Part shown: positions 29,332 through 38,959 of the stretch, piece after piece
Layout of the letters: each line of letters starts with the position of its first letter
How positions within the stretch are numbered: the stretch's first letter is position 1
NCBI GenBank assembly: GCA_937899785.1
Contig: CALCCG010000002.1
Coordinates: forward strand, 1-64,000
Direction of reading: 5' to 3'
Source: an uncultured Erythrobacter sp.
Lineage (GTDB): Bacteria; Pseudomonadota; Alphaproteobacteria; Sphingomonadales; Sphingomonadaceae
DNA: 64,000 bases
Made by a program: the position numbers and the translations under genes
Notes under the pieces: generated by a model
Seen by the model: the letters and a program-made list of their open reading frames with translations, nothing else
The model's database searches: none
What the model was told of the DNA's origin: nothing

Positions 29332-30150
29332 ATGGTCGACAGGCTTTTCACAGAGTCATCCCCAGAGCCTTCCACAGGGGCACCCGCGCTAAGCCCTGCC
29401 CGGCTTGAGCGTTTTGCTCGTCATATCGTCATTCCGGAGATTGGCGGCGCGGGACAGGTGGCGCTCGCGTCCAAACATATTGCGGTGATTGGCCTTGGCG
29501 GCATTGGCTCTCCGGCGCTGCAATATCTGGCTGCGAGCGGCGTGGGACGGTTTACGCTGGTGGACGATGATGCGGTGGATGTCTCAAACCTCCAACGCCA
29601 GACCATCTTCACCCACCGCGATGTCGGGCATGGAAAGGCCACAAGCGCGCGCCGTTGGCTGGCTAATTTCGACGACAAACTTGACGTGGACATCTCCGAT
29701 GCGCGCATCACAGCTGCAAACGCAGGAGATCTGATCGCGGGCGCCGACTTGGTGTTTGACGGGACCGACAATTTCGCGACACGGCTTGCCGTTTCGGACG
29801 CGTGTGTCGCCGAACGCGTACCGCTGCTCTCCGCCGCTGTTGGCCGGTTTCAGGGACAGGTCGGCGCCTTTGCCGGACATTTGGCAGGACAGCCGTGCTA
29901 CCGTTGCTTTGTCGGCGACGCCTTCGACGCCGAGGATTGCGACACCTGCGCCGAGGATGGAATGCTTGGCGCGATGGCCGGCTGGGTCGGGAGCTTCGCC
30001 GCCATGCAAGCGCTGCGCGCCTTGCTCAGCGGGACGAGCGCCTTCGGAGATAACCCGCTTTGGGGCCGACTGTTTGTGCTGGACGGGCTTGAACCTGGCA
30101 TGCGCGCACTAAAAATTGCCAAAGACCCGGCCTGCAAGGGATGTCGGTAA
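29332..30150 (+). CDS. HesA/MoeB/ThiF family adenylyltransferase
   Basis: HIAVIGLGGIGSPALQYLAASGVGRFTLVDDDAVDVSNLQRQTIFTHRDVG; Zn Cys pairs CYRC/CDTC/CKGC; ATG at 29332 is a plausible start. Confidence 0.93.
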   Translation: MVDRLFTESSPEPSTGAPALSPARLERFARHIVIPEIGGAGQVALASKHIAVIGLGGIGSPALQYLAASGVGRFTLVDDDAVDVSNLQRQTIFTHRDVGHGKATSARRWLANFDDKLDVDISDARITAANAGDLIAGADLVFDGTDNFATRLAVSDACVAERVPLLSAAVGRFQGQVGAFAGHLAGQPCYRCFVGDAFDAEDCDTCAEDGMLGAMAGWVGSFAAMQALRALLSGTSAFGDNPLWGRLFVLDGLEPGMRALKIAKDPACKGCR

Positions 30151-30320
30151 CGCCTCCGAGACCGCGCTTGCTTACCGTTTTGCCGCTTGACCCTGAAGTG
30201 TCTGAACGTCTCTAAGACCACCGGTTCAGTCTCGATACAGCGGCCAAACTCTACGCCCTTGTTTCGACCCTGCTTTTGGCGGTTGCCCGCTTTTATCTTC
30301 GACAAAGAACCGGAGTTGTT

Positions 30321-30620
30321 ATGACCAAACTCACCGTACTTCCCGCGCTAGCCTTCGCCCTGATCGCAACGGGCGCCAGCGCGCAAGGACCGGATAAGGA
30401 AGCCGCGGCCAAGAATTTTAAGGCGGCCGATGCCAACGAGGATCGAAAGCTCGACAAGGCCGAGTTCCGCAAGTTCATCGATCTGAACGCTGACGACGAG
30501 CTTGGCCGGGCCCCCATGGTCAAACGCTTCAACATGTATGACACAGCCTTCGGACGGCTGGATACCGACAAAAGCGGGTATGTAACCGCCGACGAAGTGA
30601 GAGCGGTTTCTCAGCAGTGA
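30321..30620 (+). CDS. Secreted EF-hand domain protein
   Basis: Signal peptide MTKLTVLPALAFALIATGASA; EF loops DANEDRKLDKAE and DTDKSGYVTADE. Confidence 0.85.
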   Translation: MTKLTVLPALAFALIATGASAQGPDKEAAAKNFKAADANEDRKLDKAEFRKFIDLNADDELGRAPMVKRFNMYDTAFGRLDTDKSGYVTADEVRAVSQQ

Positions 30621-30715
30621 GCCCAGCCCAAGCCCGTAAGGGCTGACATGCCGGACGCGATTGCCAACGGGGTGAAACGCTTAGCTGCGGTGCCCAAGAC
30701 ACGCGGGCTTGGAAG

Positions 30716-31180
30716 TCAGTCCTCGTTCTTCACGATATCGGGCGCGTTGAGCGGCTCCTGAGCGCCGCTCGGCGGCTCGCTCCAGTTCGCGTTGTGAACG
30801 GAGATCGGTTGTTCGATCGCCTCCACAATCTCCTGCGCGCAAGACGGCACGCGCTGCAGTCCGCAAACTCCAACAAAGGACGTCACGAAAAAGTCGAAGA
30901 TCTGATCGGGGGCCTTCTTGACAAGGCTGACCGAAAAGGTGGTCGATCCATCGCTCTCCACGGTTAGAAGAACGACCTTCCATCCGCTGTCAATCTCTCC
31001 GACCGCTGAAAGATCGGGGTGCCGGATGACTTCCTGAATAAGCTCAAGGGCAAGCTTCGTACCGACCGGGTCGCCGCCCGAATGGGTGATCGAAACGGGC
31101 TCGGCCCAAACGCCGCCGGGAAGCGCCATCGCGATGAAGCACAACGTTAGCTTCGTTATTTTTGTACGAAAGCCCATCAA
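30716..31180 (-). CDS. Hypothetical secreted protein
   Basis: Signal peptide MMGFRTKITKLTLCFIAMALPGGVWA; no recognised domain. Confidence 0.65.
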   Translation of the reverse strand: MMGFRTKITKLTLCFIAMALPGGVWAEPVSITHSGGDPVGTKLALELIQEVIRHPDLSAVGEIDSGWKVVLLTVESDGSTTFSVSLVKKAPDQIFDFFVTSFVGVCGLQRVPSCAQEIVEAIEQPISVHNANWSEPPSGAQEPLNAPDIVKNED

Positions 31181-31370
31181 ATCACCCGCTTGGCGGGTTA
31201 CAATGAGGAATTCGCAAAACTCAAGCGGGTATTGCTGGCTATCCCCGCCTTCATCACACCAAAAGCCAAGTTATCATGGCCACGCCAATGGGTCACTTCA
31301 AGGCCATGTGTAAGTCATCGTTAATCTGTTGGCGGCATCGTGTGGTGGATGAAAGGTATGGGGACCCTTT

Positions 31371-31763
31371 ATGCTGGTCACAATCCCGAAGCGGCAATCC
31401 AAACGAGTCCGCGTCTTGCTGGACGCTCTCCTTGTGTCATCTGTCGGCGAGGTCGAGGTCCGGGTGCGCGATGTCTCGCAGGAAGGGGCCTTGCTCGAAG
31501 TTGGCGACAACGCTCCGCATCAGGGTGAGATCACCCTCTTCTTTCTCGATCACTCTCAGCAAGGGTCAATCGCCTGGCGAGAAGGATCGTGGCTGGGTGT
31601 CCATTTCGATCAAGCCTTGCCAAAGAGTGTTTGGAAGGCGCTTTCGACAAAGCGACTTCGAGTCGGCGCGCCGCGCACTTATCGGCATGATGAGATTGAG
31701 GAAGACCCCGAACGTATCGCGGTTATCCCGCGCCGCATTGAGCTGCGACTAGGGTCCAAGTAG
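31371..31763 (+). CDS. PilZ-like domain protein
   Basis: QSKRVRVLLDALLVSSVGEVEVRVRDVSQEGALLEVGD...WLGVHFDQAL resembles PilZ RxxxR...D/NxSxxG. Confidence 0.75.
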   Translation: MLVTIPKRQSKRVRVLLDALLVSSVGEVEVRVRDVSQEGALLEVGDNAPHQGEITLFFLDHSQQGSIAWREGSWLGVHFDQALPKSVWKALSTKRLRVGAPRTYRHDEIEEDPERIAVIPRRIELRLGSK

Positions 31764-31792
31764 CACGCCGCTTAGGCAACGCGCCCTCCCTT

Positions 31793-32527
31793 TCAGCCCT
31801 TCAGAACTTCTTCCACCCATTCCGGCACCAACCGGCTTGCTGCGCCGTGCCGAGCTTGGTGGAAAATCGCAGTGCCTTCGCTTGGCTCGAGATTCAGCTC
31901 AAGCGTGCGCGTTCCCATCGCTCTGGCTTGTGAGACGAAGCCCGCTGCCGGGTAAACGGCACCGCTTGTCCCGATGCTGACAAAAAGATCGCACGCCGCC
32001 AAGGCGTCTTCGATCCGGTCCATATGGTAAGGCATCTCACCAAACCACACGACATCAGGCCGCAAGGTCGGCGCCTTGCAAACCGGGCAAGGAGGCCGGT
32101 CGCGCATCGGGCCTTCCCATGGTGAGCGCGTGCCGCAAGACGTGCACAGCGCGCTCCTGAGTTCGCCATGCATATGACAGACGTCGACGAACCCTCCCCG
32201 CTCATGCAGGTCGTCAACATTCTGCGTGACAAGCAACAGATCGCCTGCGAACTCGGCTTCCAACCGGCCCAAGGCCAGATGCGCTGCGTTTGGCTCGACT
32301 TTGGCAAGGCCCGCGCGTCGTTCATCGTAAAAACGCAACACCAAATCGGGATCGCGCGCAAAACCTTCAGGCGTTGCGATGTCATAGACGCTGTGTCTCT
32401 CCCATAGACCACCGGCGTCACGAAATGTGTCGATCCCGCTTTCAGCGCTGATGCCCGCACCGGTAAGGATGACAATGCTCTTGGGTCTTGCGCTCAAACT
32501 CGTCTCCCGCTTGTCGTAAGGTACCAC
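31793..32527 (-). CDS. NAD-dependent protein deacylase (Sir2 family)
   Basis: IVILTGAGISAESGIDTFRDAGGLW; TQNVDDLHERGG; CTSCGTRSPWEG...CPVCKAPTLRPDVVWFGE. Confidence 0.95.
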   Translation of the reverse strand: MVPYDKRETSLSARPKSIVILTGAGISAESGIDTFRDAGGLWERHSVYDIATPEGFARDPDLVLRFYDERRAGLAKVEPNAAHLALGRLEAEFAGDLLLVTQNVDDLHERGGFVDVCHMHGELRSALCTSCGTRSPWEGPMRDRPPCPVCKAPTLRPDVVWFGEMPYHMDRIEDALAACDLFVSIGTSGAVYPAAGFVSQARAMGTRTLELNLEPSEGTAIFHQARHGAASRLVPEWVEEVLKG

Positions 32528-32570
32528 TTACTTTTAGAGGCTGTGGAGCATCAAGCCGGAGATACGTGCC

Positions 32571-33299
32571 ATGATCAAATTCGCTGTGCTCGGCCATAAG
32601 GGTCGGATGGGGCAGGCTCTCGCAAGAGCCATCGAAGAGGCCGGGCAGGAATTCTGCGTCGGAGTGGACCAGGGTGGGGATCCCGCTCCCGTTATCGGCC
32701 AATGCGATGTCGCGGTCGATTTTTCCGCCCCAGCTGCCCTGGTGGACAATCTCAAGGCGGTGACATCAGCGGGCGTTCCGATCCTGATTGGCACAACAGG
32801 GCTTGAGGCGGAGCATTTCGATGCAATCGAACGCGCGGCTGAGGCGGTTCCCGTCCTGCAGACCGGCAACACATCCTTGGGAGTAACGCTGCTGTCCGCG
32901 CTGGTCCAAGAGGCCGCGGCGAAGCTTGGACCGGACTGGGATATCGAGATCGTTGAGATGCATCACCGCGGTAAAGTCGACGCGCCCTCCGGCACAGCCA
33001 AACTTCTGGGCGAGGCGGCGGCGGCCGGGCGAGGTGTCGATCTGGCCAGCCACCGCGAAGGCGGGCGCGATGGAAACTCCGGCGCACGGTCGGAAGGCGC
33101 GATCGGTTTTGCCTCCTTGCGCGGTGGGACCGTGGCCGGCGATCACAGCGTGATCCTGGCCGGGCCAGAAGAGCGCCTGACGCTTTCACACTCGGCGGAA
33201 AACCGGATGATCTTCGCGCGCGGGGCGGTCAAAGGCGCGGCGTGGTTGGTCGGGAAAGATCCCGGACGCTACACGATGAGCGATGTGCTCGGCTTGTGA
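32571..33299 (+). CDS. dapB: 4-hydroxy-tetrahydrodipicolinate reductase
   Basis: MIKFAVLGHKGRMGQALARAI; VEMHHRGKVDAPSGTAK. Confidence 0.96.
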   Translation: MIKFAVLGHKGRMGQALARAIEEAGQEFCVGVDQGGDPAPVIGQCDVAVDFSAPAALVDNLKAVTSAGVPILIGTTGLEAEHFDAIERAAEAVPVLQTGNTSLGVTLLSALVQEAAAKLGPDWDIEIVEMHHRGKVDAPSGTAKLLGEAAAAGRGVDLASHREGGRDGNSGARSEGAIGFASLRGGTVAGDHSVILAGPEERLTLSHSAENRMIFARGAVKGAAWLVGKDPGRYTMSDVLGL

Positions 33300-34099
33300 C
33301 CACCAAGGCAACCTTGCGCCGCCGCGTCTATCTGGAGCTGTTTGCCTCAGCGCGCTCGGACGGCAAGCTAACGCGTACGAACCGGATGATCGTCGTCTTC
33401 ATCTTGATGTCGGTTGCTCTCGCTATCGTTGGGACCGAGCGGCAGGTCACGGTCGACAACCGGACCGTTCTGCGTTGGGCCGAATTCGGCTTTGGGGTGA
33501 TCTTCCTGGTCGAATATGTGGCGCGTTTCTGGGCGGCGGCGGAACGCCCTGGAGGGGGGGCCGCCATGCGCAAAAGGGTGGACTGGGCGCTTACCTTCTT
33601 TGCGCTGGTTGATCTTGCCGTCGTGATCGCTTCGCTGGTGCCGTTCCTGGTGACCGGCGCGCCAATCTTTCGTTTGGTGCGGCTTTTCCGGCTCGCCTCG
33701 CTCCTGCGCTTTGGCGAGTTCAGCAACGCGTTGCGCGCGCTGAGCGCGGCGATTGTCGAGCGACGCTATGACCTTGCGGTAACAGGCGCCTTGGCGGGAC
33801 TGTTGGTCCTGGTGGGCGCGACCGCGCTTTATTGGGCCGAAGGCTCAGAGCAACCCGAGGCCTTTGGATCGATCCCGCGCGCGATGTGGTGGTCTATCAT
33901 CACTTTGACGACGGTGGGCTATGGCGATGTGTCCCCGGTGACCACGATCGGCAAAGTCCTCGCCGCGATTGTGGCGCTGGGCGGAATCGGGCTGGTGGCC
34001 ATGCCAACCGGGATTATCGCCGCGGCCTTTTCCGACGCAATGCAGCGCCACCGCGAAGCCCGCGTCGTTCCCAGCAGTGCGGCCCCTGAAAAACTATGA
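33296..34099 (+). CDS. Voltage-gated-type potassium channel (ion transporter family)
   Basis: S4-like RLVRLFRLASLLRFGE; selectivity filter TLTTVGYGDVSPVTT; GTG start overlaps dapB stop. Confidence 0.9.
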   Translation: MTTKATLRRRVYLELFASARSDGKLTRTNRMIVVFILMSVALAIVGTERQVTVDNRTVLRWAEFGFGVIFLVEYVARFWAAAERPGGGAAMRKRVDWALTFFALVDLAVVIASLVPFLVTGAPIFRLVRLFRLASLLRFGEFSNALRALSAAIVERRYDLAVTGALAGLLVLVGATALYWAEGSEQPEAFGSIPRAMWWSIITLTTVGYGDVSPVTTIGKVLAAIVALGGIGLVAMPTGIIAAAFSDAMQRHREARVVPSSAAPEKL

Positions 34100-34788
34100 C
34101 CAAAGAGCAGATCTTCGAGTTCTTTCGGCGCCTCGCCGAAGACAACCCCGAACCCGAAACCGAGCTGGAGTACGGCAATGTCTACCAGCTTGTCGTCGCG
34201 GTGGCGCTCTCCGCGCAAGCCACCGATGTTGGCGTAAACAAGGCGACCCGCGCGCTCTTCGCCAAGGTGGAGACGCCGCAGCAAATGCTTGACCTCGGGT
34301 TGGAGGGCTTGATCAAGCACATCAAGACAATCGGTCTTTTCAACTCCAAGGCGAAGAATGTTATCGCGCTCTCGCAGCTTCTGATTGATGACTATGGCGG
34401 CGAGGTGCCCGACACGCGTGAGGATCTTGTGCGGCTCCCCGGAGTGGGACGCAAGACGGCGAATGTTGTGCTCAATTGCTGGTTCAAACAGGAAACCTTT
34501 GCGGTGGACACCCACATCCTGCGCGTCGGCAATCGCACAGGGCTGGCGAAAGGCAAGACGCCGGAAAAGGTCGAAGAAAAGCTCGAGAAGCGCGTGCCCC
34601 AGCCCTTCCGTCTGCACGCGCATCACTGGCTGATCCTGCACGGGCGCTATGTGTGCAAAGCGCGCACGCCGGAATGCTGGCGGTGCCAGGTGGTGGACCT
34701 GTGCAGCTATCGGCAAAAGGTGATGGACCCAAAGGCTTCGCGCAAAGCGCCTGTGACGAATGCGGCCAAGGCGTCGCCCAAGACGTAG
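34096..34788 (+). CDS. nth: Endonuclease III
   Basis: LVVAVALSAQATDVGVNKAT; LPGVGRKTANVVLNCWF; VDTHILRVGNR; Fe-S Cys CKARTPECWRCQVVDLC. Confidence 0.96.
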   Translation: MTKEQIFEFFRRLAEDNPEPETELEYGNVYQLVVAVALSAQATDVGVNKATRALFAKVETPQQMLDLGLEGLIKHIKTIGLFNSKAKNVIALSQLLIDDYGGEVPDTREDLVRLPGVGRKTANVVLNCWFKQETFAVDTHILRVGNRTGLAKGKTPEKVEEKLEKRVPQPFRLHAHHWLILHGRYVCKARTPECWRCQVVDLCSYRQKVMDPKASRKAPVTNAAKASPKT

Positions 34789-35014
34789 TCGCGCTCGGCA
34801 CCCTGGACAGCTTAGGCCGCGTTCGACAGCCGGGCCTGAGTAAGAGGCGCGTCCCCTTGGAACGAGGTACGACAAACTCCCATGGATCCATGGCGGGTCA
34901 GACCAACCGATTTCGGTCTCTTTCGAAAACTGAATTCGGTTGCAAAAACATACTATTAGGTGAATTTGACGTTTCGACGTACTCTTGCGTGCGCGGCATA
35001 GGAGGAGAGACGAA

Positions 35015-36778
35015 ATGCGGTTTTCCAAGTCCATCCAGCGCGCGCTGACGCTCAGCACGGGCCTTGCCCTCACAACCAGCCTTTTGGCCACCCAGGCTCT
35101 CGCACAGGACGTCTCGCCCGAAGACGAAGAGGAGTCATACGAAGCCATCGTCGTCACCGGGACAAGAGTGACGCAGGGCGGGGCGCAGGACGTCAAGCAT
35201 TTCCGCTCGATCGCGCTCGACGAACTCGACGCGGGCGGGCTGCCCAGCCCGGCCAGCTTCACCGTCGAAGGCCTGCTCAGCGAGCACGACCTGACGCTGC
35301 CGTCCAAAGGCAAATGCGAGCAATTGTTCTGTGTCTCAAGCCACGCCATGGCTTCCACCGCTCGAGCCACCGAACACTTCGTCGGCATCGGTTTTGAAAG
35401 CGGCGTCGACGCGGAAGCCTATCAGGCCGAGCCGCTCAGCCTGATCGCGGTGGTTGACCGCTCCGGCTCGATGAGCGGCCACCCGATCGCCAAGGTCAAG
35501 GAATCGCTCCACGCCATTGTCGATCAACTGCGCGAAAGCGACCGGCTCGGGATCGTGATCTACGGCACGACTTCGCTGGTCCATCAAGAGGTGATTGATG
35601 TCGCCGGCAACGAGGCGGAGCTTCGCCGCGCTATCGATAGCATCGGGATCGATGGCTCCACTTCGATGGAAGCGGGCATGAAGCTCGGCTTTAAAACCGC
35701 CTTCGCCGAACTGGACAAAGCGCGCGGCAAGACCCGTATGATGCTGTTCACTGACGAAAACCCGAACACCGGCAACACCAGTCCGGAAGGCTTTATGGCG
35801 CAGGCTATCGATGGATCGCGCAAGGGTGTCGGGCTCACCACGATTGGCGTGGCCGGGCATTTTGACGGCGCGTTGGCGACCAAAGTCTCCAGCGTTCGCG
35901 GAGGCAATCTGTTCTTCGTGCCCTATGGGGAATCCGCCAAGGACCTGTTCGCCAAGGAATTCGCCAACATGGTCGGCGAGGTCGCGCATGACCTCGTGAT
36001 CTCGATCGACCCCGCCAACGGCGTAAAGGTGGGCGCGATCTACGGCGTGCCCAACACGCTGATTAAAGACGCGGGCACTGGCACGGTCACGATCACCATT
36101 GGCAGCGCGTTCCTCTCGAGCAAGGGAGGCGGCATCTTCGCGACGCTTGAAGGCGAAGCGGAGACCGCTGGCCTGGCGGATATAACCGTCGCGTACACCG
36201 ACGCCGTGTCGCAGAAGCGGGAGAGCGACACCGACTATGTGATCGCCTCACGCAGCCCCCCACCAGACGGGTTGGTGAAGGCGGAGCTGCTGGTCGATCA
36301 ATATGTGACCACAAGCGAAGCGCTCGCGCTATGGCACGAGAAGCGCGACGCCAAGGGCGCGGCCAAGGCGCTCGATGACCTCTCCACGCGGATTGCCGCC
36401 GCCGAACTCGATGGGATGGGCGAGGAGATCACGCTCGTCGACGGGCTCAGACAAAAGGCCAACCGGCTCGCCGGGCTTTCGGGCAAGCGCACGCTCCCGT
36501 CAGACCTTTTCGGCGAATGGCGGGTCTTGCGCCACAAGGGCGTGAGCGATCTTTCGCGTGGCGACTATATCGAGATCACCGATGACGGTGAGTTCATCAC
36601 CGAGCGCACGCGGGGCCGCGACAAGGGCGACACCATCTATCAGGACTTCGCGCTTAACGAACGTCAGATGCACATCGAAGGCTCAGGCCTTGTGTTCAAC
36701 TACCGGGTGCGGGGCGACAAGCTCCGGCTGACCAACCGGTTCGAGGGCACCGAAATCGTTATGCTGCGGGAAGACTAA
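35015..36778 (+). CDS. VWA domain protein with signal peptide and TonB-dependent-receptor-like N-terminal motif
   Basis: Signal peptide MRFSKSIQRALTLSTGLALTTSLLATQALA; YEAIVVTGTRVTQGGAQDVKHFRS; MIDAS VDRSGSMSG; GGAGGAGAG RBS upstream. Confidence 0.9.
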   Translation: MRFSKSIQRALTLSTGLALTTSLLATQALAQDVSPEDEEESYEAIVVTGTRVTQGGAQDVKHFRSIALDELDAGGLPSPASFTVEGLLSEHDLTLPSKGKCEQLFCVSSHAMASTARATEHFVGIGFESGVDAEAYQAEPLSLIAVVDRSGSMSGHPIAKVKESLHAIVDQLRESDRLGIVIYGTTSLVHQEVIDVAGNEAELRRAIDSIGIDGSTSMEAGMKLGFKTAFAELDKARGKTRMMLFTDENPNTGNTSPEGFMAQAIDGSRKGVGLTTIGVAGHFDGALATKVSSVRGGNLFFVPYGESAKDLFAKEFANMVGEVAHDLVISIDPANGVKVGAIYGVPNTLIKDAGTGTVTITIGSAFLSSKGGGIFATLEGEAETAGLADITVAYTDAVSQKRESDTDYVIASRSPPPDGLVKAELLVDQYVTTSEALALWHEKRDAKGAAKALDDLSTRIAAAELDGMGEEITLVDGLRQKANRLAGLSGKRTLPSDLFGEWRVLRHKGVSDLSRGDYIEITDDGEFITERTRGRDKGDTIYQDFALNERQMHIEGSGLVFNYRVRGDKLRLTNRFEGTEIVMLRED

Positions 36779-36798
36779 CCGGTTTGAGCATCGGCGCT

Positions 36799-38055
36799 TT
36801 AGATGTCGTCGGCGCTTACCAACTCCGCCGTGTCGATCTCGCCCGTCATCGCCGCCACAGTGGTCGCCACGGCCGCGTCGCCGCTGACATTGGTGGTGGT
36901 GCGCATCATATCCATGATCCGGTCTACGCCCGCCACAAAGGCGATCGTTTCCAGCGGAACGCCGACCGCGCTAAAGACCAGCGTCATCATGATCAGGCCT
37001 GCACCGGGGATGCCCGCTGCGCCAATCGCGCCCAGCGTGCCGAGGACGGAAATCACGAAGTAGTCGCCCCACGTGAGGTCAACGCCGAAGATCTGCGCGC
37101 CAAACAACGTGGCGAGGCCCAGATACATTGCGGTGCCGTTCATGTTGATCGTCGCACCCAGGCTGATGACAAAGCTCGCGACCGAGTTCGACACGCCCAG
37201 ATTGCGGCGCGCGCAGCGCAAGGTCACCGGCAGCGTCGCGTTGGAACTTGCGGTTGAGTAGCTTACCGCGATCGCGTCGATAATGCCGCGGAAGAAATCG
37301 ACCACGGGCAGCTTCGCCAGAAACTTTATCATCCCGCCATAGAATAGCGCTATAATCAGCAGACAGCCCAGATAGTTGAGGAACACCAGCACGCCCAGCG
37401 CCTGCAGCGCCTCGATCCCCAAGGTCCCGGCCACCCACGCCATCAGCGCAAACACGCCAAACGGGGTCAGCTCCATCACGATCATGGTGACCTTTTGCAT
37501 CACCACGCTACCGCTTTCGAAGATCTTCAGAACCGGCGCGCCCTCTTCCTTGGCCATCAAGATGCCAATCCCGATCAGCAGCGAAAAGACGATCAGGGGC
37601 AAGACAGTGACATCGGCCATGACCTGCACGGGGCGCGACGGAACAATCTCGAGGAGCATTTCGGTGGCCGTCTTCGCGGTCTCTTTAGCGGCTTCGGCCT
37701 TTTCGAGCCGTGAGGAATCCATCTCGATAGCGCTTGTATCGACGCCCGCACCCGGTTGCACAAAGGTACCCAGGCCCAGGCCCAGCCACACCGCCATCTG
37801 CCCAGTGACGACAAACAAGAGCATCGCGCGCGAACCCACCGCGCCCAGCTTGCGCAGATCGCCAATGCTGGCGACGCCCGCCACCAGGCTGAAAAAGATC
37901 AGCGGCACGACCAACATTTTGATGAAGGCAATGAAGATGTCGCCGACGATCTTGATGCTCGCCGCAGCCTCGCCAAAATACAGCCCGGTCGCAATACCTA
38001 GGATGAGCGCGCCAATAACCCGCTGCCAGAGCGGAATTGCAAACCAGGCCTTCAT
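36799..38055 (-). CDS. Dicarboxylate/amino acid:cation symporter (DAACS family)
   Basis: TASSNATLPVTLRCARRNLGVSNSVASFVISLGATINMNGTAMY; start at M of MKAWFAIPLWQRV assumed. Confidence 0.95.
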   Translation of the reverse strand: MKAWFAIPLWQRVIGALILGIATGLYFGEAAASIKIVGDIFIAFIKMLVVPLIFFSLVAGVASIGDLRKLGAVGSRAMLLFVVTGQMAVWLGLGLGTFVQPGAGVDTSAIEMDSSRLEKAEAAKETAKTATEMLLEIVPSRPVQVMADVTVLPLIVFSLLIGIGILMAKEEGAPVLKIFESGSVVMQKVTMIVMELTPFGVFALMAWVAGTLGIEALQALGVLVFLNYLGCLLIIALFYGGMIKFLAKLPVVDFFRGIIDAIAVSYSTASSNATLPVTLRCARRNLGVSNSVASFVISLGATINMNGTAMYLGLATLFGAQIFGVDLTWGDYFVISVLGTLGAIGAAGIPGAGLIMMTLVFSAVGVPLETIAFVAGVDRIMDMMRTTTNVSGDAAVATTVAAMTGEIDTAELVSADDI

Positions 38056-38179
38056 GGTGGTGGGAACCCTTTGATCTTCTGATGCTGCGCCAGCGATGCC
38101 AGCGCCGAACATAAAGCGAAACGATGTGCAATGCCTAGCAGACCTGCGCGCCAGAGCAATCGCCGGGCCGTGCGCGCGC

Positions 38180-38842
38180 TCAGACGACCTCTTCGTACTG
38201 TTCGATCACCCACTCCTCGGCTTCCGAGGCGCCGATCCATTCGCGCATCCAGTCATGCTCCCAGATCGCCTGCATATAGCTTTGCGCAAAACCCGGAACG
38301 CCGACCCCGTACGTGATAAAGCGCGACACGACCGGGGCGTAGAAAATGTCAGCCGCGCCAAACGTGCCAAACAGGAACGGACCCGCCGATCCGTAGCGCG
38401 CGCGCGCTTCCGCCCAGAGTTGGAGAGTGCGGACGATGTCTTCTCGCGTCGTGTCAGACACCCTTTGCAGCGGGGTCTGGCGCCGGACATTCATAGGCAT
38501 TTCGCTGCGCAAGCTCATAAAGGACGAATGCATTTCCGCCACCATGGCGCGAGCCATACCACGCGCGGCCTCATCTTTGGGCCAAAACCGATCCCGGCCG
38601 ACCTTGTCCGCCAGGTATTCCAGTATCGCCAGACTGTCCCAAATCACCGCCTCTCCATCCCACAAGATGGGCACTTTCCCGCTGGAGGGTTGGACTTCGC
38701 CCATCTCGCGTTTTGCCTGGTCCCAATCACTGCCAAGCAACGGCACGGTCAATTCCTCGAAGGCAAGCCCCGATTGCTTCGCGGCCAGCCAACCGCGCAA
38801 GGACCAGCTTGAGTAATTCTTGTTGCCAAGGATCATTTTCAT
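38180..38842 (-). CDS. Glutathione S-transferase family protein
   Basis: MKMILGNKNYSSWSLRGWLAAKQSGLAFEEL; SGKVPILWDGEAVIWDSLAILEYLADK. Confidence 0.93.
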   Translation of the reverse strand: MKMILGNKNYSSWSLRGWLAAKQSGLAFEELTVPLLGSDWDQAKREMGEVQPSSGKVPILWDGEAVIWDSLAILEYLADKVGRDRFWPKDEAARGMARAMVAEMHSSFMSLRSEMPMNVRRQTPLQRVSDTTREDIVRTLQLWAEARARYGSAGPFLFGTFGAADIFYAPVVSRFITYGVGVPGFAQSYMQAIWEHDWMREWIGASEAEEWVIEQYEEVV

Positions 38843-38959
38843 GAGGGCGCGTCTCCACCGTTGCGCTGCGCGGAACCCCTGCCTAGATTTTCAGCGTTTC
38901 GCTGTCGAGCGTGAACAGCTACCCAAGGCGTCCTAAGTTGTATCACGCGAGATCGTTCG

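Noticed and set aside
33919-35388. 489-aa minus-strand ORF spanning the channel, nth and VWA genes
   Set aside because: Crosses three well-supported plus-strand genes; not a plausible protein.
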